This document shows positions 57,005 through 64,000 of a DNA stretch of 64,000 bases, piece after piece (position 1 is the first letter of the stretch; each line of letters starts with the position of its first letter). This stretch comes from CAYXUG01 sp964468655 (GTDB taxonomy: Bacteria > Fidelibacterota > Marinisomatia > Marinisomatales > CAYXUG01). The DNA lies in assembly GCA_964468655.1 (NCBI GenBank), contig CAYXUG010000002.1, positions 1-64,000 of the forward strand, read 5' to 3'. The notes under the pieces were generated by a model. That model made no database searches, was not told where the DNA came from, and saw only the letters and a program-made list of their open reading frames with translations. A program made the position numbers and the translations under genes.

Positions 57005-58300
57005 TTTAATATGGTCAATTCGTTCTTGAATTAAACCATCCGTTCCAATATCTTTTCGATGAAAAAGCGGTCCTTTAATCGCAGACACTTCTCTTTCAGC
57101 AATTCGCTCCGCTTCAGAAATAGAATCCGCCATCCCAATAACAGCAACAGTTCGGCTGCCGGCTTCAACAAGTTGACCGTTTTTGATATCAACGGACGCA
57201 TAAAATAATCCATCATGATTTTTGATATTTGAAACATCAATGAGTTCGCCTTTGACCGGTTCGTCCGGATACCCTTCCGGAACCGCGTATTTGCAGACTG
57301 TTGCCAGATGCCCAAATGATATATACTTCTCATGCAAATTTCCATCCACGATGCCCATACAAACTTCCACAAAATCTGACTCCAGAAGGGGAAGCACATT
57401 CATGGCTTCCGGATCACCAAACCGGGCATTGTATTCAATCAGCTTCACACCGTCAGCCGTGGCGATGAACCCTCCGTAGAGGATACCCTTGTATCCTTCG
57501 CCGAACTCCTCCTTAAGTGCGCCCGCCGTCGCTTCATTTATTTGCCGGGCGTGGGTAATGTCATTATCTGTAAGGAACGGAAGGTTGTGATCGGCGTCTG
57601 AGTAGCTGCCCATCCCGCCGGTGTTGGGTCCCGTATCTCCCTCATAGGCACGTTTATGATCCTGTACAGCCGGCATGTGTTTGAGATGATCGCCATCGCA
57701 GAAACTCATGAGGGAAAACTCCTGTCCTATAAGTTTTTCTTCAATGATGAAATTACCACCGTTATTTACCAAATCTTGACAGTAAGCTAAAGCATCCTCA
57801 TGAGAATTTAAATGATCGCCGGCTACTTTTACACCTTTTCCGCCAGCCAGTCCATCATATTTTACCACATAGTTATCGCCTAATTCGTTTAGAAAATCAG
57901 CAACCCCTTCGAAGGAGGAAAACGTTTTGTATTTTGGACTACCGGGAATATTGTATTCAGTAAGTAAATCCCGGGTGAAGGATTTAGACGTTTCAATTTG
58001 AGCGAGTTCTTTTTTTGGTCCCACGACTCCGACACCGGAATTCCATAGAGCATCAGCAACTCCATTAGCCAGAGGATTTTCCGGCCCGATAATAGCAAGA
58101 TCAGCACCAACTTCTGTGGCATAGCTAGTGACAATGTTGGGATTATTGATATTATCTACAACGATCTGTTTAGTGAGCTCAGCTATGCCAGGATTCATGT
58201 TGGAGGCCAGGCAATAGATTTCTTTTTCCTGAGGTGAACGGACCAGAGCGCGGACAATGGCATGTTCCCTTGCGCCTGAACCTAAAACAAGGATGTTCAA
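56990..58300 (-). CDS. purD: Phosphoribosylamine--glycine ligase
   Basis: 436 residues, ATP-grasp enzyme joining glycine to phosphoribosylamine. N-terminal NILVLGSGAREHAIVRAL; the ATP-grasp core has VVKYDGLAGGKGVKVA; the signature region is FGDPEAMNVLPLL; TGPNTGGMGSYS is also typical. Start ATGA overlaps the purF stop, so it is coupled to purF. The last codons (LKC and stop) fall inside an octamer element. Confidence 0.95.
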   Translation of the reverse strand: MNILVLGSGAREHAIVRALVRSPQEKEIYCLASNMNPGIAELTKQIVVDNINNPNIVTSYATEVGADLAIIGPENPLANGVADALWNSGVGVVGPKKELAQIETSKSFTRDLLTEYNIPGSPKYKTFSSFEGVADFLNELGDNYVVKYDGLAGGKGVKVAGDHLNSHEDALAYCQDLVNNGGNFIIEEKLIGQEFSLMSFCDGDHLKHMPAVQDHKRAYEGDTGPNTGGMGSYSDADHNLPFLTDNDITHARQINEATAGALKEEFGEGYKGILYGGFIATADGVKLIEYNARFGDPEAMNVLPLLESDFVEVCMGIVDGNLHEKYISFGHLATVCKYAVPEGYPDEPVKGELIDVSNIKNHDGLFYASVDIKNGQLVEAGSRTVAVIGMADSISEAERIAEREVSAIKGPLFHRKDIGTDGLIQERIDHIKELKC

Positions 58301-59772
58301 GTTTCGGTACGTTCCAAATTTCGCTGATCTTCCATTTTCAGCATTTTTTGTTCGTCCACATCACCCGTTACATACCATCGGTCTAAACAAGCCATGCAGG
58401 GTCTGTCTATATTATGTTCCCCCTTTCGCGTCACAGCTTCAACCAGATCATCAATTTCCTGATACAATAAAATATCTACACCGATATACTTCTGAATTTC
58501 ATCCACTGATTTATTATGGGCAATTAGTTCCTGGCGGGTAGGCATATCAACGCCATAAAAACAGGGAGATATTACAGGGGGACACGATGAAACAAAATAA
58601 ATTTTATTGGCGCCAAACTCACGAACCATTCTTACAATTTCCCGACTTGTATTTCCTCTTACAATACTGTCATCTACAATGAGAACATCTTTCCCGCTAA
58701 TTTCAATTTCCTGCGGTACAAGCTTCTGTTTAACGGATCGCTTTCTTTCATTTTGGCCCGGCATGATAAATGTCCTGCCAATAAATGGGTTTTTATATAA
58801 CCCCTCAGAGTAACGGACACCAATTGTATGCGCAAATGAAAGTGCAGCGGTGTTGGCGGTTAATGGTGCGGGAATAACAATATCAGGATAAATATCCGGA
58901 TATTTATTCTTCCATTTTTCAGCAAGATTTTGCCCCATTCTTAACCGCGACCGGTAAACGCTAACATCATTCATCATCGTATCCGGTCTAGAAAAATAGA
59001 CGTATTCAAAAATACAGGGAGTAAAGATATCCTTTTTAACAATTTTATTTTTCATCGACCCATGCTCATCAATATAGATAACTTCTCCCGGCTGAACATT
59101 CCCGGCCAATTCAAAGCCCAAAGAATAAAACATGGTCGTTTCTGATGAGAAAATGTAATCTTTAGTCCCATCAGGATTAGTTCTCACTCCTTTGGAAAAC
59201 GGGCGTATTCCGTGAGGGTCGCGGAATACAACAAGACCTTTATTTATAATCATTCCTATAACCGAATAAGCCCCGCTGACTCTATCAAATACAGATTCTA
59301 CTGCAGTACATATATGGTCGAATAAATCATTCTTATTATTATTTTCCACAGAATGACTTAATGCGTTTGCGAAAATGTGTAGTATCACTTCAATGTCTGC
59401 AGTTGTATTCATGAACCGGCGATCTTTTTCAGCGAGATCTTTTACCAGTTTTGTGTAGTTGACTAGATTACCATTATGCGCCATAGAAATTCCATATGGG
59501 ACGCCAGTCCAGACCGGCTGTGCATCTTCCTTGCTGAATCCGCCTACTGTAGGATATCGTGTGTGTCCGATTCCAATATTCCCCAATAATCGTGACATGT
59601 TGTTTTCATCAAAAATGTCACGTATCAGTCCGACTCCTTTTTTTACATGAAACCGTTTATTATAGGTCATAATTCCCGCCGCATCCTGCCCGCGATGCTG
59701 CAAGTGAATCAAACTTTCGTATATTTCACCGGCTACCGGTTTATGAGAGTATATTCCAACTACACCGCACAT
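58297..59772 (-). CDS. purF: Amidophosphoribosyltransferase
   Basis: 491 residues, first committed step of purine synthesis. Cys2 directly after Met is the Ntn nucleophile (MCGVVGIYSHK), with LQHRGQDAAGI following. No propeptide, unlike the B. subtilis type. PRPP motif VLIVDDSIVRGNTSREIV; PRTase core YVYFSRPDTMMN and GPxx-type RSVKQKLVP. Cysteines late in the protein (CPPVISPCFYG, CMACLD) could hold a [4Fe-4S] cluster as in B. subtilis PurF. Confidence 0.95.
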   Translation of the reverse strand: MCGVVGIYSHKPVAGEIYESLIHLQHRGQDAAGIMTYNKRFHVKKGVGLIRDIFDENNMSRLLGNIGIGHTRYPTVGGFSKEDAQPVWTGVPYGISMAHNGNLVNYTKLVKDLAEKDRRFMNTTADIEVILHIFANALSHSVENNNKNDLFDHICTAVESVFDRVSGAYSVIGMIINKGLVVFRDPHGIRPFSKGVRTNPDGTKDYIFSSETTMFYSLGFELAGNVQPGEVIYIDEHGSMKNKIVKKDIFTPCIFEYVYFSRPDTMMNDVSVYRSRLRMGQNLAEKWKNKYPDIYPDIVIPAPLTANTAALSFAHTIGVRYSEGLYKNPFIGRTFIMPGQNERKRSVKQKLVPQEIEISGKDVLIVDDSIVRGNTSREIVRMVREFGANKIYFVSSCPPVISPCFYGVDMPTRQELIAHNKSVDEIQKYIGVDILLYQEIDDLVEAVTRKGEHNIDRPCMACLDRWYVTGDVDEQKMLKMEDQRNLERTET

Positions 59773-59783
59773 TAGATTTTACG

Positions 59784-59851
59784 CAAGTGTTCATGTGCGT
59801 AAGTGATAAGGTGTTCACGAACACTCGAACACTTTAACACTTTAACACTAT
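59784..59851. repeat. Gene-less octamer element 3 (purF/purB junction)
   Basis: Left arm CAAGTGTT, CATGTGCG, TAAGTGAT, AAGGTGTT (59784-59815). Right arm AACACTCG, AACACTTT, AACACTTT, AACACTAT (59820-59851), the cleanest octamer ladder in the window. Only 4 bases separate the arms, so the whole could fold as a hairpin. Confidence 0.8.
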
Positions 59852-59863
59852 GTTTTTTTCTTC

Positions 59864-61219
59864 TCATAATAATTCCACCAATTTTCCCGAAAGCCCAGTA
59901 TAGTTTGCCGGTGCCAAGTTCAACAATGCTTTTTTATCTTCTTCAGAAATCTTGAGTGATGAAATTAATTTTGATATAACTTCAGGTTTAATCGATTGAC
60001 CACGTGTTAAAGATTTAAGCAGTTCAAAGGAATCGGTTTCACCATTCTTTCTGAGAATGGTTTGTATGGCTTCTGCAAGTATTTCCCAATGATCGTTTAG
60101 TTCCTTGCGCAAGTTGTATTGATTTAGCGTAATTCTTTTTAATCCTTTTAAAACATTTGTTATGGCTAAATAGGAATGACCAAGTGCCGTCCCCTGGTTT
60201 CTCAATACAGTACTGTCAGACAAGTCTCTCTGCACCCTGGATATGGGAAGTTTTACGGCAAGATGGTTGAGAAGTGTGCTAGCTAGTCCCAGGTTTCCTT
60301 CGGCATTTTCAAATTGAATTGGATTAATTTTATGGGGCATGGTGGATGAGCCAACTTCTCCAGCCACTTTTTTCTGTTCCAGAATACCACGACTAATATA
60401 CGCCCACATATCTCGACAGAAATCCGTAAGAATGGAATTAACCCGCACCACTTGATGGAAACTTTCTACCAGGGAATCGTGGGGCTCAATTTGCGTTGTA
60501 ATTAAGTTGGGGTCGAGTCCAAGTTTGTTGATAAATCGTTCAGCGAATTTCAACCAACTCACTTTTGGGTATGCAACCATGTGAGAGGACCATGTTCCCG
60601 TTGCGCCCCCGAACTTCCCTAATAATTTATGAGATTTGATTTGATCAATTTGACGGTTGAGGCGATTGGAAAATACAGCCAATTCTTTTCCGAATGTAGT
60701 GGGCGTTGCGGGCTGGCCATGTGTCAGGGCCAACATGGAAGCACCTTTATATTTCCGCGCCAGTTTTTTCAGCTCTTTATTCACCGATTGTAGCGATGGC
60801 AGATAAACCTGTTTCAATCCGTCTTGCCACATGAGTGAATAAGATAAATTATTCACATCTTCAGAGGTCAGGGCAAAATGTATCCACGGATGAAGCGCTT
60901 TTTTTACCTTACCTTGGATGTAATACTCAGCGGCTTTCACATCATGGTTGGTGGTGACTTCAATTTTTTTGACCTTTTCAGCACCAGCTGAATTGAAGTT
61001 TTGGTAGATCTTCCGCAGGCGGGTTTGTTCATCTTTGGAAAAGGGCGGAAGCTCTTTGATTACTTTTTCATTCCCTAAAGCTATGAGATATTCAACTTCA
61101 ACCTTTATACGATATTTCATTAACGCTGATTCGCTGAAGTATGGCGACAGGTCGTTTATACTTTTGGCATAGCGACCGTCTAATGGGGAAATGTTTTTTA
61201 AAGTGTTTGAAGTGTTCAT
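59864..61219 (-). CDS. purB: Adenylosuccinate lyase
   Basis: 451 residues; acts twice in purine synthesis (SAICAR to AICAR, adenylosuccinate to AMP). Family text: ISPLDGRYAKSINDLSPYFSE, TNHDVKAAEYYI, HFALTSEDVNNLSYSLM and the signature GEVGSSTMPHKINPI. The long form with the E. coli style N terminus. The start is in a repeat: ATGAACACTTCAAACACT encodes MNTSNT, so the first residues derive from octamers. It overlaps the S23 stop by ATGA. Confidence 0.95.
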   Translation of the reverse strand: MNTSNTLKNISPLDGRYAKSINDLSPYFSESALMKYRIKVEVEYLIALGNEKVIKELPPFSKDEQTRLRKIYQNFNSAGAEKVKKIEVTTNHDVKAAEYYIQGKVKKALHPWIHFALTSEDVNNLSYSLMWQDGLKQVYLPSLQSVNKELKKLARKYKGASMLALTHGQPATPTTFGKELAVFSNRLNRQIDQIKSHKLLGKFGGATGTWSSHMVAYPKVSWLKFAERFINKLGLDPNLITTQIEPHDSLVESFHQVVRVNSILTDFCRDMWAYISRGILEQKKVAGEVGSSTMPHKINPIQFENAEGNLGLASTLLNHLAVKLPISRVQRDLSDSTVLRNQGTALGHSYLAITNVLKGLKRITLNQYNLRKELNDHWEILAEAIQTILRKNGETDSFELLKSLTRGQSIKPEVISKLISSLKISEEDKKALLNLAPANYTGLSGKLVELL

Positions 61220-61752
61220 ATGTTTAAGTGTTCAGGTGTTTTTGTATTTGAGTCTTCTCGACTTATATATTCATCAGGAATATCCCAACAATTTTGATTG
61301 AATCCATATTCTGCAATAGGCTCACTAACCTTATTGTTTGAAATGGAATTATTCACATGTTTTAATAAACCCATTGTAATAGCACGTACTTCTTCAGTGT
61401 CGTTTTGAACCGCCGTTACTTTGTCGTTCTCTAAATAATTTTGATCAAGGATAATATACAATAAACTTTTTACTTCCATTGCTGAACTTTGTGAAATATC
61501 TAAAAAGCGTATAAATTCTTTGCGATGGAACCGAGAAAATCCTTCTGCAATATTCGTCATAGCTGAAACAGCAGCCCGTCGTAGTTGATTTTTTAAACCG
61601 AAGTCTTTTGATAGTGGTCCTGATTTTGTAATGAAATAAATATTGTTCACCAATACACGAGCTTTTTGCCAACAAATTAGATCTTCAAATTGTGTGATTT
61701 TACTCATATCTTAAATCCATTACCACTTGAACACCAGAACACGTTTAAACTT
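61200..61752. mobile_element. Octamer-arm element enclosing an S23 four-helix-bundle gene
   Basis: Left arm in 8-base steps (one 9-base step): AAAGTGTT, GAAGTGTT, CATATGTT, TAAGTGTT, CAGGTGTT (61200-61240). Right arm in the opposite sense: TACCACTT, GAACACCA, GAACACGT, TTAAACTT (61721-61752). Between them lies the complete S23-type gene. The same arms, without the gene, occur three more times in this operon. No transposase or target duplication is recognisable, so mobility is inferred from structure and position only. Confidence 0.5.
61216..61707 (-). CDS. S23/IVP-type four-helix-bundle protein inserted in the purine operon
   Basis: 163 residues, no signal peptide. Family text: FEDLICWQKARVLVNNIYF (8-26), then LKNQLRRAAVSAMTNIAEGFSRF (38-60, split here as LKNQLRRAAVS and NIAEGF), and EFIRFLDISQSSAMEVKSLL (64-83). 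These are hallmarks of the four-helix proteins first found in 23S rRNA intervening sequences and related to Avd of diversity-generating retroelements. Usual length is about 120; the tail after 121 is unusual and its end (NTKTPEHLNI) is written in octamer repeat. Biochemical function is unknown for the family. It is not part of any purine pathway. Stop overlaps the purB start. Confidence 0.85.
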   Translation of the reverse strand: MSKITQFEDLICWQKARVLVNNIYFITKSGPLSKDFGLKNQLRRAAVSAMTNIAEGFSRFHRKEFIRFLDISQSSAMEVKSLLYIILDQNYLENDKVTAVQNDTEEVRAITMGLLKHVNNSISNNKVSEPIAEYGFNQNCWDIPDEYISREDSNTKTPEHLNI

Positions 61753-62131
61753 TAAGAATTCGTTTTACTGCCAACGCACAATTCCCAGGATCGATCACAG
61801 TAAGAACAGGAGTATTGCTTGGCATTTGGAGTGTTGAATGAATATTAACCATCATGTCTGTTTTATCAGCAAAAGGAGGACAGGCAAGTGTTGGAAATTT
61901 TGAATTTGCTGCAACAAATCCGGAAAGAGCGTTGGACCGCCCGGCGATGGTGATGTACACAATATATTTTTCATCTTTATTAGTGTTCAAGATTTCCAAT
62001 ACTTTCAGTGGTTGTTTGTGTGCGGATGCTGCATGCTGTTCCCAAGCGATGCCGTATTCATTCAACTTATCAGTGATTTTTTTTGCGTGGGATTCATCAG
62101 AAGTTGAACCCATTATTATGATTACTCTCAT
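61745..62131 (-). CDS. purE: 5-aminoimidazole ribonucleotide carboxylase, class II PurE
   Basis: 128 residues, short. IIIMGSTSDESHAKKI and AASAHKQP at the N-terminal half are shared by all PurE. The second half, YITIAGRSNALSGFV (59-73), LACPPF (82-87) and HSTLQMPSN (98-106), matches the class II enzymes that carboxylate AIR directly with CO2, as in Treponema and animals, not class I (GGAAHLPGM). Agrees with no purK here. The last three codons and stop fall in an octamer arm, which may have trimmed the C terminus. ATGA overlap with purC. Confidence 0.9.
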   Translation of the reverse strand: MRVIIIMGSTSDESHAKKITDKLNEYGIAWEQHAASAHKQPLKVLEILNTNKDEKYIVYITIAGRSNALSGFVAANSKFPTLACPPFADKTDMMVNIHSTLQMPSNTPVLTVIDPGNCALAVKRILKV

Positions 62132-63117
62132 ATGTATTCCTTTAAATTATCTAATAATCTATCGTGAATTGATTTTTTTAGTTCAGGGAACGAAAAGTCA
62201 TTTCCTGTAATTGTTTCAAACAAATAAATGTATCTGTTTGACAGTTCGACGACCAACTCTTCCGGGGCTTCCGGAAGTGTTTGGTCATTGTATGGGTCGC
62301 AATTATCAACAAACCAAAGGCGCAGAAATTCCTTGTCCACATTCTCAGGCTCCTTCCCCAGAGCCATTCTTCCTTCATAAGAATTTCCAATCCAAAATCT
62401 GCTACTGTCTGGAGTGTGGATTTCATCGATTAGGACAATATTTCCATCGCTATCCCGTCCCATTTCATATTTTGTATCAACAAGGATTAAACCGTGCTCT
62501 GCTGCTTTCTTCTGCCCAAATGAAAATAACTCTAATGCTTTCCTACTGCAATAATCCCAATCTTCCTGACTCATCCAGCCTTCACTCACAATGTCATCGG
62601 GGGTGATGGGACGATCGTGATGCTCTTCTTTCGTGGTGGGTGTTAGCATATTGGCATCAAGCTTTTGATTCTTTATCAATCCTTCCGGCAAATTATTCCC
62701 GCAATATTCACGATCACCATTGTTATAGACAGTCCAAAGTGATGTGCTGGTACTTCCTGTTATATAACCCCGTACAACAAATTCAATGGGGAATACATCG
62801 CACTTTTTAGCTATGGTTACATTGGGGTCAGGCACTGTAATGACATGATTAGGAATGATGTGGTCTGTCCGGTCAAACCACCAGGCACTGGTCAAATTCA
62901 ATACCTGTCCTTTAAAAGGAATTGAAGCTAAAATCCTATCGAAGGCACTTTGCCTATCCGTTGTAATAAAAATAAATTTATCATCTAATTCATAGGAGTC
63001 ACGTACTTTACCATGTCGTTTTTCTCCGAAATTAAAATTTGTTTCACTTAATGTATTTTGAGCGGATTTTTGAATTTTGGTTTTATAATTACTATTTTTC
63101 ATAGTGCAAACAATCAT
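62128..63117 (-). CDS. purC: SAICAR synthase
   Basis: 329 residues, nearer the long fungal-type length than the short bacterial form of about 240. Motifs: EKRHGKVRDSYELDDKFI, ITTDRQSAFDRIL, VEFVVRGYITGS-like EFVVRGYITGSTSTSLW, LVDTKYEMGRDSDG, and LIDEIHTPDSSRFW. Two in-frame ATGs (63117, 63102) are possible, both inside the end of the upstream gene. Joins aspartate to CAIR. Confidence 0.94.
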   Translation of the reverse strand: MIVCTMKNSNYKTKIQKSAQNTLSETNFNFGEKRHGKVRDSYELDDKFIFITTDRQSAFDRILASIPFKGQVLNLTSAWWFDRTDHIIPNHVITVPDPNVTIAKKCDVFPIEFVVRGYITGSTSTSLWTVYNNGDREYCGNNLPEGLIKNQKLDANMLTPTTKEEHHDRPITPDDIVSEGWMSQEDWDYCSRKALELFSFGQKKAAEHGLILVDTKYEMGRDSDGNIVLIDEIHTPDSSRFWIGNSYEGRMALGKEPENVDKEFLRLWFVDNCDPYNDQTLPEAPEELVVELSNRYIYLFETITGNDFSFPELKKSIHDRLLDNLKEYI

Positions 63118-64000
63118 GTGAATATGGATTGTATAAAATATGTGTATTTAAAACTTCTTCAATAACAGAAACTACGTCGCCTTTTTCTACAGTAATATCC
63201 CATAATATACCACTCTCGATAGATTTTATATTTTTTGCATGAAACCAGTGCTTGAGAATATCTTTTTTCCGTTTACCTGATGCATTGTCTTTATCACGTA
63301 CAAGAAAAGCCAAAGTATTACTATTATGTTTGTAGTTTACAACCATTTCCTTGTTTGAATTAAATAACTCCCCTGACCTTTCAATTTTTTCCAGAGAACT
63401 ATTTGAGTAACTAGAGTTAGATATAATTTCCCAATGAGTATAGCGTTTCACTCTAACTGAGAGATCCATCTGACGCAGGGCATTCTCTACCGAAACTGCT
63501 TCATTGTCGGTGATAATGAGCTCTATTAATAGTTCGTTTGAATTTTCATCAGAATTGAATTTTTCAATTTGAACCGTGTCTTGATAATCCAGCTTAGGTA
63601 TTGAAATCTTTTTTAATTTCGAGATATACTCTCTCATTGATGAAAAAACTGGATCGCCTGAAGTTGATCTTTCAGGATGGGGCATCATGGCCATAACATT
63701 TCCACCCGAATTACTGACTGCTGCTAAGTTTTCAATTGAGCCGTTCGGATTCACAGGAAAATCCAGATTTAATTCTCCTTTAGTTGTACAATATCGAAAT
63801 GTATCGAGGTGATTATCTTTTAAAATTTTCATAATGGATGGAGAAGTTACAAACCTGCCTTCCGCATGAGCAACTGGGATTCGCATTATTTCGTTCTGTT
63901 TCAACTGTGACGTAAATGCAGACTTATCTGATTCGGTTGATGGTATGATATTGACCCACCCATTATAGAATCCGGTGCCGATTAATGCTCCTTTTTTCTT
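63092..64000 (-). CDS. purQ: PurQ glutaminase domain fused to two PurS-like domains (5' end outside window)
   Basis: Partial; the frame is open to base 64000. Visible parts: GALIGTGFYNGWVNI, then RIPVAHAEGRF and MMPHPERS with the catalytic His/Glu of the class I amidotransferase; the Cys lies beyond the window. After this, where PurQ normally ends, about 170 more residues follow. A first PurS-like unit (about 63538-63330: ELLIELIITDNEAVSVENAL, VRVKRYTHWEI, ERSGELFNSNKEMVV) and a second (about 63319-63092: FLVRDKDNASGKRKKDILK, ESGILWDITVE, VIEEVLNTHILYNPYSHDC). Each has the beta-alpha-beta-beta-alpha-beta text of PurS. Supplies ammonia to PurL for FGAM synthesis. Confidence 0.82.
   Translation of the reverse strand, partial: KKKGALIGTGFYNGWVNIIPSTESDKSAFTSQLKQNEIMRIPVAHAEGRFVTSPSIMKILKDNHLDTFRYCTTKGELNLDFPVNPNGSIENLAAVSNSGGNVMAMMPHPERSTSGDPVFSSMREYISKLKKISIPKLDYQDTVQIEKFNSDENSNELLIELIITDNEAVSVENALRQMDLSVRVKRYTHWEIISNSSYSNSSLEKIERSGELFNSNKEMVVNYKHNSNTLAFLVRDKDNASGKRKKDILKHWFHAKNIKSIESGILWDITVEKGDVVSVIEEVLNTHILYNPYSHDCLHYEK

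Noticed and set aside
61216..61707. S23 gene as Avd of a diversity-generating retroelement
   Set aside because: No reverse transcriptase, template/variable repeat or target protein is visible in the window.
56279..61752. Reading the AACACTTT ladders as a CRISPR array
   Set aside because: Unit is 8 bases with no spacers, copies are degenerate, arms are inverted, and no cas gene is present.

Overview
The window looks like a chromosomal stretch from a low-GC, Gram-negative bacterium of the Fibrobacterota-Chlorobiota-Bacteroidota neighbourhood, most likely a marine Marinimicrobia (SAR406) type lineage. The reasons are type IX-secretion-like C-terminal sorting domains (PNPFN motif, terminal LVFLK or LVLLK), Asp-box and dockerin surface proteins, lipoproteins, beta-barrel proteins, and ExbB/ExbD/TonB genes. 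The assignment is an inference from gene style; no rRNA gene is present. No tRNA gene was recognised. No gap without a gene exceeds 300 bases; the largest is about 200 bases (27060-27261) and holds a degenerate heptad repeat.

Layout. 0-6.2 kb: exported proteins on the minus strand, namely a subtilase that stops before its catalytic serine, a T9SS Asp-box protein, and two EHPx-repeat paralogs flanking a dockerin/Asp-box gene broken by one stop codon. 6.3-14.3 kb: dusB and two giant paralogous FG-GAP/putative-Ig surface proteins. 14.4-19.3 kb: a barrel-like protein, an S41 protease and an ExbB-ExbD-ExbD-TonB operon. 19.4-22.8 kb: succinate dehydrogenase CAB with a single large membrane anchor. 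23-38.8 kb: mixed metabolism, including gamma-glutamyl peptide enzymes, an orphan nuoB, malic enzyme, a lipid kinase, an ectonucleotide-pyrophosphatase-like lipoprotein, a T9SS lipase and an aromatic amino acid hydroxylase.

38.9-46.7 kb is the most remarkable region. One promoter and one terminator enclose seven genes: three cell-envelope proteins (peptidase-regulatory/FxLYD-like, coiled-coil TPR, barrel plus TPR) followed by motA, motB, a reduced fliF-like gene and fliG. No rod, hook, filament, export or chemotaxis gene is present. This looks like a rotary ion-driven motor with an MS-ring remnant and a C-ring protein, probably coupled to envelope proteins instead of a flagellum.

46.7-54.7 kb: M28 peptidase, SDR reductase, pyruvate phosphate dikinase, acetoacetyl-CoA ligase and BioY. 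54.7-64 kb: a purine operon on the minus strand, purQ(S-like)-purC-purE-[S23 four-helix protein]-purB-purF-purD-purN-purH. It is peppered with octamer-repeat elements whose arms are inverted (AAGTGTTN...AACACTTN). One such element encloses the S23 gene and three others are gene-less. The repeats supply the last or first codons of several pur genes. PurE is the CO2-using class II type, and PurQ carries two PurS-like domains at its C terminus.
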